DNA of 64,000 bases from Rhineura floridana (GCF_030035675.1 NC_084480.1:286030394-286094393), one strand, 5' to 3'. Counted from the stretch's first letter, positions 34,094 to 44,950 are shown. The notes: a model not told the origin generated them from the sequence alone. Program-made: numbers and translations.

Positions 34094-34693
34094 ATGCTGA
34101 TGAAAGTTAAAGAGGAAAGCACAAAAGCAGGACTACAGCTGAACGTCAAGAAGACTAAAGTAATGACAACAGAAGATTTATGTAACTTTAAATTTGACAA
34201 TGAGGACATTGAACTTGTCAAGGATTATCAATACCTTGGCACAGTCATTAACCAAAATGGAGACAATAGTCAAGAAATCAGAAGAAGGCTAGGACTTGGG
34301 AGGGCAGCTATCAGAGAACTAGAAAAGGTCCTCAAATGCAAAGATGTGTCATTGAACACTAAAGTCAGGATCATTCAGACCATGGTATTCCCGATCTCTA
34401 TGTATGGATATGAAAGTTGGACAGTGAAAAAAGTGGGTAGGAGAAAAATCAACTCATTTGAAATGTGTTGGAGGAGAGCTTTGTGGATACCATGGATTGT
34501 GAAAAAGACAAATAATTGGGTGTTAGAACAAATTAAACCAGAACTATCACTAGAAGCTAAAATGATGAAACTGAGGTTATCATATTTTGGACACATAATG
34601 AGAAGACATGATTCAGTAGAAAAGACAATAATGCTGGGAAAAACAAAAGGGAGTAGAAAAAGAGGAAGGCCAAACAAAGGATTGATTCCATAA
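34094..34693 (+). pseudogene. BovB ORF2 C-terminal segment
   Basis: 199 codons homologous to 10076-10792: VKEESTKAGLQLNVKKTKVM, YQYLGTVINQNGDNSQEI, IIQTMVFPISMYGYESWTV and LRLSYFGHIMRR. The frame is lost near its C-terminus (GRPNKGLIP), just before the 3' UTR. A YADD-like motif (RYADDSILLAETS) lies just upstream at about 34041-34080 in another frame. Confidence 0.82.
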
Positions 34694-34957
34694 AGGAAGC
34701 CGCAGACCCGAACTTACAAGATCTGAACAGGGTGGTTTATATCAGATGCTATTGGAGGTCACTGATTCACAGGGTCGCCATAAGTCGTAATCGACTTGAA
34801 GGCACATAACAACAACAAAGTCCATATGAGGAACAAAGTTGTGAGAAGGATGAAGTTTATAAACTTTGTACACCACTACAGCTTTTTTTTAATGAAGTGG
34901 TTTATAATTTTTAATTAAACAAATATTAAAGAATTATATATCGTAGAATCATAGTAG

Positions 34958-35147
34958 CCCAGGTAGAGAGCATCTGTCTTGCTTGCAGAAGGTCCCAGAT
35001 TCAAACCGTGGCATCATCAGGTAGGGCTGAGAATGACCTCTGTCTGAAACCCTGGAAAGCTGCTGCTAGTCAGTGCATAAACAATACTGAGCTAGATGGA
35101 CCATTGGCCTGACTCGGTATAAGGCAATTTCCTGTGTTCCTGAGTAC
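34958..35147 (+). mobile_element. SINE-T, near complete
   Basis: Degraded A-box region (GTAGCCCAGGTAGAGAGCAT), B box GATTCAAACC, GGTAGGGCTGAGAATGACC, then GAGCTAGATGGACCATTGG and TAAGGCAATTTCCTGTG. Confidence 0.8.
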
Positions 35148-35377
35148 ACTTACTCTTATATAAGTGATCAAAGTAACCATCCAATGTGGGATAGTCGTCC
35201 ATATCCATTTTATCCCTTAGATGGAAATTTCAGTAAAATTAGAGCCCTCTCAGACCTGAAGGAAATTCTTCCCTACACCTATCTACCCGCGCTTGTATAA
35301 GGGACAGAACCAAAGGGCTTATTCAATAGTTACCACAGGTTTCCTATTCAAAAATTTAAAAACCACTAAAAAAGGAT

Positions 35378-35550
35378 ATTAGGTCACATCCATCCCATAT
35401 ATTTAAAGCACATGGCTTCCCCCAAAGAATGCTGGGGAATGTGGGTTTGTTAAGGGTGCTGGGAATTGTAGCTCTGTGAAAGGTAAACTACAGTACCCAA
35501 GAGTCTTTGGGGGAAGCCACGTGTTTTCAATGTATGATGCAGACTGACAA
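35378..35550. mobile_element. Y-family MITE, internally shortened
   Basis: ATCCATCCCATATATTTAAA, CCCCCAAAGAATGCTGGGGA, GGGAATTGTAGCTCTGTGA and a right half ending AATGTATGATGCAGA. Confidence 0.75.
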
Positions 35551-35689
35551 TGAAATTGGACAAAGTGAAGAATCTCACAGGATTTTCCTCTTTAAATTAT
35601 TGACATAAAAAACTACCTGCCCTCCCACAATTTATGCATTTGAAGGGTAATCTGTAGTTCCATGCAAATGAAAGCCCTAACTCGCTCCT

Positions 35690-36050
35690 AGCCTCTTGTC
35701 CTCTTCAAAGAACAAGCAGGAAAATCTTCAAGGTGGTACTTTTGGTTGCACCTTCAAACAAGTGTCCCAATTCCTTATTGCCATCCCTTAGGTCTCTTAC
35801 AGACAACCTGTTTAATGAGCATTCATCCTGATTTGTTTGTGGGAAGATTAGACAACAATGCATCAAGCAAATGCATGGTCCCATTACTTTCCTTATCGCA
35901 AAAAGTACATTACTTTTGGGCAAATTAGATTTGTTTTCCAAGAGCTCCAGACTGGCTTTAATTACGCAGCCTGAATTTGCTGGGAATGTGATTGTATCCC
36001 ACACAGAAATAGTGACAGCCTCAACGTACCTGCTCATAGACATAACTTTA
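35690..36050. mobile_element. R-family repeat, longest copy
   Basis: Contains GAGCATTCATCCTGATTTGT, TTATCGCAAAAAGTACATTA and ATTTGCTGGGAATGTGATTG, words also found at 54592-54712 and 55870-56070. No coding motif in the frames over it. Probably a MITE, but its termini are not clear. Confidence 0.55.
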
Positions 36051-36058
36051 TTCATAAC

Positions 36059-36462
36059 TAGGGATGGGGGAGAAATTCTGTTCAGTCCACTTTTTAAAGG
36101 CAAACCTGCCAAATTTGCACTTTCCGAAACAACATGCAAACCGTAACATGGCCATCCTTCAAAATTCTGACTCGGGATTCCCAGTGCAGTTCTCCAGCCA
36201 AATAATGTGTATAAAAATGCATATATTGGTGAAAATAACATTAAAAATGCATGATATTAGGGGAAATTGCTTTGCAAAATTGTGTTTGTCAGTCAAAGCT
36301 GCATGCAAAAATATGTACTTTAGAAGACATTTGCACTTAAATGCTGATAATTTTTCATGAGACTTAAAAAAAAACCCTGCAAACATGTGGAAATGTGGAA
36401 ACTGAAGACTGGAAAAAAGAGAAACTGAGAGAAACCAAAACTGACACATTCACTCATCCCTG
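36059..36462 (-). mobile_element. X-family MITE with perfect 8 bp duplication
   Basis: Termini TAGGGATGGGG and CATCCCTG are flanked on both sides by TTCATAAC (36051-36058 and 36463-36470). This copy fixes the family as hAT-type. The interior is the reverse of 20371-20795. Confidence 0.92.
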
Positions 36463-36470
36463 TTCATAAC

Positions 36471-36605
36471 AGAGTTTGAGCTGTGCATCTGACAAAGCGG
36501 ATTCCAATCCGTGAAAGCTCATGCCACAAAATACATGTTTGTCTTTGCAGGTGCCACTAGACTCTCTGTTGCTTTGCCTGCAACAGACTATCATGGCCAC
36601 CTTTA
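36471..36605 (+). mobile_element. Penelope-like element scrap with hammerhead-ribozyme-like core
   Basis: 36489-36495 CTGACAA resembles the hammerhead CUGANGA box. 36497-36503 pairs with 36506-36512 (stem II, six Watson-Crick pairs and one G-U). GAAA follows at 36513-36516, then GCTCATGC, which can form a minimal stem III. Downstream GGTGCCACTAGACTC and CAACAGACTATCATGG match the region that follows this ribozyme in vertebrate Penelope-like terminal repeats, as I recall them. The core is imperfect, so it is presumably inactive. It directly abuts the X duplication. Confidence 0.6.
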
Positions 36606-37596
36606 TGGAATTTGGTTTACAAAATCCAAAACATCATGACCCATTTGTCAGAAGAGTCATGGCAGAACCTGTCCCCATTGGAATTCAGTGATTATTATTA
36701 TTTTCATTTTTTTATGAAGTATAAAAGTCAAATGAGTTGTTGGTGGCAAAGACCTCTTCCCAAGATGTAATAATGGAAAATTCCCTTCAAGAACTGGTGT
36801 TTAGACCTCACAAAAATGCGCAGCAAATTGCACTGTGATTTATTTGTCAATGTCTTTATAGGCTGGGCGTTACTTTACCCCACAGCTGGAGTCAATTTTT
36901 AATATTTAAAAGTGGAAAGAAAGCAAAACCTAAACACATACAGATTTGTCTGTTTTAGATTGTGCTTTTCCCAAACATTACTGTTGAGAACTGAACCCTG
37001 AATATATTTCACTGGGAGAGGGGGCAACTGGCATTATAACCGGGGCTGGACGGATGATATAGAATGGTCTACTTCACTGCAGTTTATCTGATCTGGGATC
37101 CGTAACCACTTCAAGGGTCAGGAAATTGCTTTTACATTATGCCCCCCTTTTTTGATAAAGAACAACAGTTTTCATGTACATTTGTCTGCTCTATCCAGTC
37201 TCTTATGGAACAAACACTAAACATGCTAGGTGTGGTGCAATGAGTTATGTTTAAAAACCCAGCAGTCATCTGAATGACTGCCAAAGAAACAGATTTTTAA
37301 AAAAGAATGAGGTGGCAGTGTTGATTTACATCAGTCTTGAATCAGACACAATTAGAACAATTGCTACAGCATTGTACAATGCAGAACCTTGCCAATGCCC
37401 TTCCATTTTTATTCACCTAGCCAGGAGACTCAAACAGCCCCACCGAAAAAGAGAGCCGACTTCCAAGCATGTATTATGCACAAAATAAAAGAGCCATTCT
37501 TTTGTGATCTATTTTCAGCAGTTTTCACAAAACTCTGAGAACCGGGACATTGGGTTGTACGGACACCTAATCCTGTTTAGGTTAAAAGCCTTCTCT
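36606..37596. other. Unassigned sequence
   Basis: About 1 kb with no match to the window's families and no coding evidence. Confidence 0.4.
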
Positions 37597-38076
37597 TAGA
37601 ATCATAGAATCATAGAGTTGGAAGGGGCCTTGTAGGCCACCGAGTCCAACCCCCTGCTCACAACAGGAAATCCACAGCTAGAGCATCTCCCGCAGATAGC
37701 TGTCCAGTCTCTGCTTGAAGACATCCAGCGAAGGGGATCCCACCACCTCCCTAGGCAGTCGGTTCCATTGCCGAACTGCCCTTACTGTCAAGAAGTTCCT
37801 TCTAATGTCCAATCTGAATCTACGCTCCTGCAACTTAAAACCATTAGACCTAGTCCTACCCTCTGGGGCAGCAGAGAACAAATCTGTACCCTCCTCTATG
37901 TGACAGCCCTTCAGGTACTTAAAGAGTGCAATCATGTCACCCCTCAGCCTTCTCTTCACCAGACTGAACATGCCAAGTTCCTTCAACCTTTCCTCATAAG
38001 ACTTGTTCTCCATACCGGCTATCATCCTCGTCGCCCTCTTCTGAACCCGCTCTAACTTGTCTATATCTTGTCTTTT
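37597..38076 (-). mobile_element. CR1 LINE 3' end, second (bird/turtle-like) subfamily
   Basis: The plus strand starts AGAATCATAGAATCATAGAG and TTGGAAGGGGCC, the CR1 3' end widely known from birds and turtles. The minus-strand frame of 135 codons (37678-38085) is open: RVQKRATRMIAGMENKSYEE, FSLVKRRLRGDMIALFKYL, ending VFKQRLDSYLREML. It is a different lineage from 16467-17762 (FKYLKG in place of YKIMHG). Confidence 0.9.
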
Positions 38077-39048
38077 TGACAACAAGCCAATTCAAAGTAT
38101 ATAGGTGGACATGTAGTACAATTGTCCATTTTCCCAGCTTGGGAAAGGTGGAGTTTGGAGTTGGGCCAAGAGCTGTTGATTCAGCAATGAAGCAGCTCAG
38201 ACTGGCAGCTTATATAGGAGCCGGAGGTTCTACCTCACTCATGCCTGGATCCAAGCAGGTATTTCCGTGTGCTTCCTCCTCCATCTGAGTAGCCTCATAT
38301 ACAGCTAACCAGGCAGTTTGGCGGCAGTACAAACCTCCCACCTGGCTCTTCATCTCCTCTGGTCCTGAGGCCCAATGGGGGGAGATGCGGAGGGGTCTGA
38401 GAGCCAGCCAGGAACCTAGGCAGACTGAACAGACACACAGGTCACCTGGTCAATTTTTCCCCACCATGGTAAGATGTATTTCTGTCTAAATTATGTTATT
38501 TCTAAACGTACATCTATACATATAAATCAGTGTATGCAAATTTAATGCAGATGTGTCTCCTCCTTTGTCATCTTTCTTGGCAATGCGTATGTCACCCCTT
38601 ATTGATGTCCTTCAGCATGTTCTGGTTTCAGATCCATGCATTAAGTGGACTAGTACATAAGGGCATAACTAAGATATGACATATCTGATTGGAGCTCCCT
38701 ATATTGTCAGGGCTGGGCAACAGTCTGAGGTAGGCCAGGGCTGGCAACCAGATGCTGTGGGACAAGCCAGAAGTCAGGACCAAAGACCAAGTCAAGGCCA
38801 AAGAATAAGCCTGGGGGCAGGATCAAGGAGTAGGCCAGATGTCAGAATCAAAAGATAAACTGAGGAACATACCAGATTCCAGGAAGACCATGTTGCTCAA
38901 GCAAGGCTCAACTGGGACAGGATCTAGTGGCCAGTCTGGATGGGCAAAGACAGTCCAGGGCTTAAAGGCAATTCATCGAGAAGCTGCCATGTACAGTTTG
39001 ATGGTTTACCATACAGGAGAGCTGCACACAGATCTAGCAAGTCCTGAG
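38077..39048. other. Unassigned sequence including an S-family copy
   Basis: 38385-38620 is S family (see 43930-44320). At 38700-38850 short GGCCAGA/GTCAGGACCAAAG words recur, suggesting a degenerate tandem or an LTR-like remnant, but no boundaries could be set. Confidence 0.4.
38385..38620. repeat. S-family unclassified repeat
   Basis: CACACAGGTCACCTGGTCA, CACCATGGTAAGATGTAT and AGTGTATGCAAATTTAATGC match 44120-44260 in the same order. Confidence 0.55.
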
Positions 39049-39489
39049 TAAGGATGGAAAGATCTCAGTTTCAGTTCTCTCAGTTTCTCATTTTTCTAAT
39101 CTTAAATTCAGTTCTCCACATCTCTGCAGCAATTGGTGATTTTTTAAAAAAAGAATCCTCATGAAAATTCTCTGGCATTTTAGTGCAAAATTCTCCTGAT
39201 AAACACATTTTGTAGGCAGTTTTGACTAATGTACATATTTTTGGAAACCATTTCTCATCATGCAATGCCATTTTGCATGTTATGTTCACATATTCATTTT
39301 CATGTGGACTTTCCCCTAATATATGCATTTTTGTTAACATTGGTTGGTTGGCAAACTGCATGGCAAAATTTGAATCTGCATGAATTTCGAATGATGGCTG
39401 TGTTTCAGTTCTCACCTGGTTTTGGAAACTGTGGATTTGATAGATTTGGCTTGAAATGTGAACTGAATCGAAATTCACACCCTTCCCAA
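39049..39489 (+). mobile_element. X-family MITE
   Basis: TAAGGATGGAAAGATC start, CACACCCTTCCCA end. Flanks GTCCTGAG and CTCCTGAG match at 7 of 8 positions. Confidence 0.85.
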
Positions 39490-40529
39490 CTCCTGAGAAT
39501 AGTTTTCTTCTAAAAGCAGCTGTGGAGGCGTCGCTTTAGATTGGAGCCACGGTGCAGGGAGGGCCTAACCCTTTTTTCCCTTTGCCTCTCCCCCATCTTG
39601 ACCTCCCTATAACTCAAATCATCTTGTCCCGAGAGTTTTTATTAGCCACAGAGGAGAAAACATACAGGCACTGCATTCTATAATTCTCTACAGGGGAAAC
39701 AACCCGGGAGAGAAGGCATGGATAAACAGAGAAGCAATATCAAGTTGTTTCAGTTGTATGTGCTTAGGCTTAGTTATATAGCAGAGCATGAGAGTAGAGG
39801 GTGAGTTATATCCTGCTGTTCAGCCAAGATTGGCTTACAAAGTCACTTGCAATTAAAATCCACAGTAAAATCATGCATATGTTGGTATGTTGATCTTCCA
39901 GCTCCTTGCAGTTGATGACATGGTCCAGGATCCAACCTCTTCATCCTTCCCTGAACGAGAAGGCAGAAGGAGCTGGACTCGGGCTGCCATGTGCCGTGGG
40001 ATGCTAGCCCACAGCAGCAACCCTTCAGTTCAGCTGGCCACTGGCTGTTGGTGATACAGTCCAGGTTACAGGCTGTTCTCTTCAGAGTGAGGGGACTGAA
40101 AATGGACTCGGGAGCTGCCTTATGGTGAAGAAGATGCTAAGCCACAGAAGGAACCCGTATCTTGTGTTTATCACATAAACTTTGTGGAGCCAGCCCAATA
40201 CACTTTGCTGCCTGGGGCGAAGGGCAAAATGGTGCCCGCCCAGCCCTATTCTAGGTACAAAAGTCAACCAGACAACCAGTAGAATCTCTCATCAACACTG
40301 GCAATGGAACAGTGTGTTCTCTACTCCACCTGAGGACAGCAGGCTAGCTTAGTGGGTGCAGGGGAGACCTCATGGCACATACAGCTCTTTCCTCCAACAC
40401 CACTGCTTTCCAGCACTGGTTGCCCGAGGCAGTCACCTCACTCTGCCTAGCGGTAGGGGCAGGACTGCGTAGATGACAAATCCTGAACTATTGTCATCCT
40501 TAGTCCTGTCCTGGCTATAGCATCTTACT
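39490..40529. other. Unassigned sequence
   Basis: No assigned repeat or gene in about 1 kb. Confidence 0.4.
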
Positions 40530-40830
40530 TGCCCATCAACCTTCTTGCCTCTGCACTAAGATACTCTATAGAGGTCCTCCTCCAGGTGCCCCCACAATTT
40601 GAGGTGAGACCAGGTGCTGCCTGGGGACGGGCCTCCAGCATAGTGGTGCTCTGCATGTGGAATTCTCTTCCCAGGGAGGCTTGCCTGACATCTACATTGA
40701 TATTTAATGGTGCCAGACAACGTTTTTTCTATTTTCCCAGACCATTCAACTTGATGAGATGTTTTATGTTGTTTTGTTGTTCCCGTTGTTCTGCTCTTTT
40801 ACTCACTGTTGTTGATTTATTAAATATTTG
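40530..40830 (+). mobile_element. L2-like LINE 3' UTR
   Basis: CTGGGGACGGGCCTCCAGCA, GTGGAATTCTCTTCCCAGGG and TGGTGCCAGACAACG follow the order of L2 3' regions. The 131-codon frame over it is incidental. Confidence 0.6.
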
Positions 40831-41611
40831 TTGTTTAATGTCTTTTCAAAGGGAACCAGCCTTAGAATATTTATTGTTAAAGTATGCTTACACAAGGAAG
40901 GCGAGATGCATGGAAGTTCTGTAATGAAACAAAGCAATGGGTCCTGGTGACTTATAAGTGTGCAAGGACTCTGGAGATGGAGAAACTACCCCCTCCCATT
41001 TCATTTAAACACCACATAAACTCACTTTCTGACCTACAAAATGGATCAGATCATAGGGGCCACTTTTAATCTGGCCACAACTAGGAGGGCTTGAGCACTT
41101 TCAGGACTTCATTCCAAAAAAACAATATTTTTGGAAGGACTTGATACAATGAAAAGCAAAAGGGATGGCAATCTATTTAAGAGAGTGACATATTGGATTA
41201 CTTCATGCTTAATGCTAACTGGGAACTTTGTGCTAAAATGTTTTTTGTTTGTTATACACATTGTACTCAATAAAAATCATATCTGCAAAAAAGAAAGCAC
41301 AGCACTATGCAGGCTGGAACGACCATCAAAATGAAGACCACGGGAGAAATTATTGAACAAGCATGATCCTGATACATGGATGTGTATGAATGAGATGCAT
41401 GTATGACTGTGGCCCTACCCAACTATTGCATGTGGCTCCTGGAATTAATCCATGAAGGAATTCAGTTTTTGTACTCAGAAAGATTCCCTACCCCTGCACT
41501 AGAAAGTAGCCATCACATACGCAGCTATCTTATAGAAGAGGTCAAGGCAAGGAAGAATCTTCAGATTATCACAAAGTGGCAAACCTCATATTAATTCCTA
41601 TAAATATATTG
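40831..41611. other. Unassigned sequence
   Basis: Nothing recognised. Confidence 0.4.
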
Positions 41612-41751
41612 ACCAGGATGTGGAACCTGTGGCCTCCAGTTATTTTTGAACTCCAACTCCCATGAGCCCCAGCCAGGATTGCCAATGATCAGGAATGATT
41701 GGAGTTGTAGTCCAACAACATCTGGAGGGCCACAGGTTCCCCATGCCTGAT
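41612..41751. mobile_element. Z-family MITE
   Basis: CAGGATGTGGAACCTGTGGC, CCAACTCCCATGAGCCCCAG and a mirrored end TTCCCCATGCCTG. Confidence 0.8.
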
Positions 41752-42342
41752 ATATAGGAAACAAAATTAGGTGATCGAGTTGAAGCTATTTGACCACTTG
41801 CTACTTGTGTAATACAAGTTCATTGAGTGCTTGACACAAAATCAACTTGATTTTGTCAGTACTAAACCTGATTCTAACAGACATTATCTGAGGCAGTAGA
41901 GTCTCCTCATGAGTTTTCAAGTGGAGAGTTGCTTGTTTGAAAGAATAGAACTCTTGGTGAAAATTGCAACTCGTATCCAAACATACTACCTCAAGCCTTG
42001 TCTCTGAAACCTGGTTTACATATGGAACAAAATAAAGTGGGAAAGAGGTCATAGATCATAAGGTAGTATAATGGGGTGTACCACTCCAGATTGCCGGGAG
42101 GCAATCACATTTTTTTAATGTTTCCTTGTATTTGTTTTTTAAACTCCTGCAAATAGAAAGCCATCAAAGCAACGACTGGGCTAGGTTAGAATATTTTGCC
42201 TGATATACAATCTTTTATTTACAGGGATATTTTTCCCCATACAGGAGCATTCACAATGGCACCCAGCAACTGTGGCCTGAATTTGTATGGTTACTCCACC
42301 CCTTTACTGCCTCATTCTGCTACATGTCTAGACCAGGTCTTA
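41752..42342. other. Unassigned sequence
   Basis: Nothing recognised. Confidence 0.4.
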
Positions 42343-42645
42343 GATCAGGGATGAGGAATCTGTGGCCTTTCAGATGTTAAGAGAGCCCTGCTGGATCAGG
42401 CCAAAGACAGCCCATATATTCTAACATCCAGTTCTCACAGTGGCCAACCAGTTGTCTACGTGAAGCCTGCAAGCAGCAACAGATCCCATCACCCTTGATA
42501 ATTGGCCATGTTGATGGGTTGATGGGGAGTTTTATTTTTATTTATTTATTTATTGTACTTATATACCGCCCCATAGCCGAAGCTGTCTGGGCGGTTTACA
42601 GTTGGAGACCAACAACATCTGGACAGCCTTAGGGTCCCCATCCCT
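42343..42645. mobile_element. Z MITE carrying two LINE-end insertions
   Basis: Z starts AGGGATGAGGAATCTGTGG and ends CAACATCTGGACAGCC...GGGTCCCCATCCC. Inside are a CR1 3' scrap (42378-42480) and an L2-like tail (42530-42600, with (TTTA)n and TATACCGCCCCATAGCC). Z is therefore the oldest of the three. Confidence 0.7.
42378..42480 (-). mobile_element. CR1 3' UTR scrap inside Z
   Basis: AGAGCCCTGCTGGATCAGGC, TTCTCACAGTGGCCAACCAG and GAAGCCTGCAAGCAG, the reverse of CR1 3' UTR. Confidence 0.75.
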
Positions 42646-43513
42646 TTTATGTGTGCCACCTTGGTCTGTGTATGTTTGAACTGGTCCTTGCTTGCAATGC
42701 ATAAAATGTCAAGAACTGTCTTTTCATCTTATGGCTCAAACCCCCTGCTTGACACACTTTCCTAACCTTTCCAAAATAAAAACAATACGTGGCCCATAAA
42801 CATGTTTTGAGGAATTCTAGTATCTGCAGAGCCTTGAAAAACCCTCCAGTGGGAGGGAACAGGGAACAGAGTGTTAGTTATTATTGTCATGGAGATGATA
42901 CCATGCGAAGAAATACAAAGCATTACGCTCATTCTCAGGCTTCCTCTTTTCCCAGACTGATGCTCTGTTTGGTAGAAGACTCATGCCAAATGACAGCCGC
43001 TTCCAGCTCCACAGAGACACTCTGTGTTTTAGTAAACTGCATATGGAAACATGAACACATTTGGAAAAACAAAGGCATGCGCCTTTGCATGGCATATCAC
43101 ACTTCATGGCCAATTTCAGCCTCAGAGCTCTATTGTTCTGCTGGTGATTGGCACCAGTTCCCCTGAAGGCTGCCATGGGTGTGTTTACCAACACGGCTCT
43201 CTTCTTTAACATACACCATATGTAGGAATCACAAAGAAGAAGGATCCCATTTGGTAATGCTGATTGGACCTTTTAGCTTTTCTGGTCTGCATATTGTCTT
43301 TCCCCCTATGGAGTCGAAATGGATGCCAAATGGAGCCTAGGATACATAAGGAAAGCTGCCCGCTAGCCATAAATTTGTCTTGCTTGAGCTGGGGAGAACT
43401 GCAGAGAGCAGTTGTTTTTCAAACTTTTATATACAGTTGGAAGATAGAGATTTAACTTCCTACTGGCCTGACCAAAACATGGATTTTTTCTGCCTTGCTC
43501 TTGTAGAGCTGTT
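42646..43513. other. Unassigned sequence
   Basis: No supported feature. The 125-codon frame at 42789-43166 and the 112-codon frame opposite it show no domain. Confidence 0.4.
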
Positions 43514-43680
43514 GACAGTGCTTTTTTGGTTAAAAAAAAAAAGAGTATGCTTGTACTCATACTTCAATAAAAGTGCAGTGGGTACCAGCACAAAATGGTT
43601 GCCATGGGCAGCAAAAAAAGAGGTGCTAGTACTGTGTATCAGTGAGTACTGTTACAAAAAAACCCACCCTGCCTGTTGAA
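43514..43680. mobile_element. U-family MITE-like repeat
   Basis: CAGTGCTTTTTTGGTTAA on the left. Shared core CACAAAATGGTTGCCATGGG, CAGCAAAA and GTGAGTACTGTTACAAAAAA. A second copy is at 50485-50625. The inverted GTGCTTTTTT/AAAAAAGCAC ends suggest a short DNA transposon derivative. Confidence 0.6.
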
Positions 43681-43929
43681 CATGGTTCACATGATTTGGT
43701 GGTTCAGATCTTGGCTTTGAAAGCAAATGCAAGGAGGCATTCCCAGAAACCATGAGGCCATGCTATATTTATTCTTTCTCCTGGCTCTGCAGACCTATAA
43801 AACAGGAATCATGAGGTTCCCAGTCCTGGCACTGTTGGCTGTTAAAACAGAGTCCCCACCTTTCCTCAAGATGTAGATTTCTAAAATGGATTATGACTTT
43901 ACAAAAGGGATTGTAATTAATTAAGGGTA

Positions 43930-44320
43930 ACCAGTTAGCGTAGTCATGTGTCCTATTTTATGGAGAACAGGCCTCTCTCTGAAGGCCAATCAGTCTTCTA
44001 TTTGAAGGAGTTCTCTCTTTGAAGGGCTGTCTGGTTCAAGACCAACTTAAAGAAAAAGATCCATAAGAAAGGAGGACAGGAACCCTGCATTTGCCCATCA
44101 AGAGCATCTGGAGACCAGCCTGAGCAAGCACACAGGTCACCTGGTCACAGTCTTCTCCACTATGGTGAGATGTATGGTATTTCTATTTAAATAGTAAGGA
44201 TTTCAAAAATTTCACCCAGCATATACATTAGCATATGCAAATGTTATGGAAATTTCTATCCAATGGCAGCTCACTTTTTTTGGCACTGTGTAAGTGGCCA
44301 CTATCAGTAGCTATTAGGTA
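43930..44320. repeat. S-family unclassified repeat, longer copy
   Basis: TGTGTCCTATTTTATGGAG, GGAGTTCTCTCTTTGAAGG, then CACACAGGTCACCTGGTCA, CACTATGGTGAGATGTATG and GCATATGCAAATGTTATGG. The last three are shared with 38385-38620. No coding content or termini recognised. Confidence 0.55.
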
Positions 44321-44342
44321 TGATAGTGGTGGGTGGGTCAAG

Positions 44343-44545
44343 ATGGAAGAGACGTAGCTCAGTGACGGAGCATCTGCTTTGCAGGCAGAAAGTCCCAGGT
44401 TCAGTCCCCGGCATCTCTAGGTAGGGCTGCTGGGAGAGCTCTGGACTGAAAACCTGGAGAGCCACTGCCAGTCAGTGTAGATAGTAATGAGCTAGATGGG
44501 TCAATGGTTGGGCCTGATATAAAGCAGCTTCCTATGCTCCTAGAA
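44343..44545 (+). mobile_element. SINE-T, full-length reference copy
   Basis: A box ACGTAGCTCAGTGACGGAGC, B box GGTTCAGTCCCCGGC, GGTAGGGCTGCTGGGAGAGC, CACTGCCAGTCAGTGTAG, then the tail GAGCTAGATGGGTCAATGG and AAGCAGCTTCCTATGC. The tail lines up with the CR1 3' terminus (CTAGATGGGCCACTGG ... CTTCTTATG). A tRNA gene is excluded by the extra 130 bp and the multiple copies. Confidence 0.85.
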
Positions 44546-44898
44546 GACAAAAATGGGCAAAGCAATTAATATAAATTTTACCTTTGTAAATTAAAATAGT
44601 TTCAACACACACACACTGATCTATCCTCCATCCAGGCGGGCAAAAGGCATTATCAGAGTTCGAGGACACATTCCAGCCAGGCCAAAAAGCTCAAGGAGGG
44701 TATGAAGTAGGGAAGGAAGGATCTGTCAATTTCAGTTATCTCAGATCCTCATGTTTCCAATCTTAAATTCAGTTCTACACATTTCTGCAGCAATTTGTGG
44801 GTTTTTTAAAATCTCCATGAAAATTCTTCCACATTTTAGCATGAATTTCTCCAAATAAATATATTTTGCATGCAGTTTTGATTAATGTACATGTTTTT

Positions 44899-44950
44899 GC
44901 CAGTGTGGTGTAGCGGTTAAGGTGTTGGGCCGGAATCGACTTGAAGGCAG
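44899..44950 (+). mobile_element. Internally deleted Sauria SINE (about 52 bp)
   Basis: GCCAGTGTGGTGTAGCGGTT, the Sauria tRNA head, is joined directly to the last ~22 bp of the Sauria/BovB tail (GGAATCGACTTGAAGGCAG). The ~180 bp between are missing. Flanking X sequence is duplicated (GTACATGTTTTTGC before, GTACACATGTTTTTGC after), so both true SINE ends are present. Confidence 0.8.

Larger units (their letters stand above)
33570..34818 (+). mobile_element. BovB (RTE clade) LINE, 5'-truncated
   Basis: Begins in the RT domain (matching KILQQR at 33573) and runs to the BovB 3' end. Near 34760 the end shows CACAGGGTCGCCATAAGTCG, then GACTTGAAGGCACATAACAA and an AAC repeat. Same lineage as 10052-12150, in opposite orientation. 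The frame is broken more than once between 33920 and 34094. Confidence 0.88.

Noticed and set aside
35705-36241. A 178-codon minus-strand protein
   Set aside because: It spans an R repeat and part of an X MITE and has no recognisable domain.
40529-40924. A 131-codon protein
   Set aside because: It overlaps an L2-like 3' UTR and has no conserved motif.
42789-43212. Overlapping 125- and 112-codon frames as a gene pair
   Set aside because: No domain, biased composition or splice evidence. Random open frames of this length are expected in 64 kb.
44343-44420. A tRNA gene at the A/B box pair
   Set aside because: The same head recurs in many SINE-T copies, each followed by a ~130 bp SINE body, and no cloverleaf is evident.
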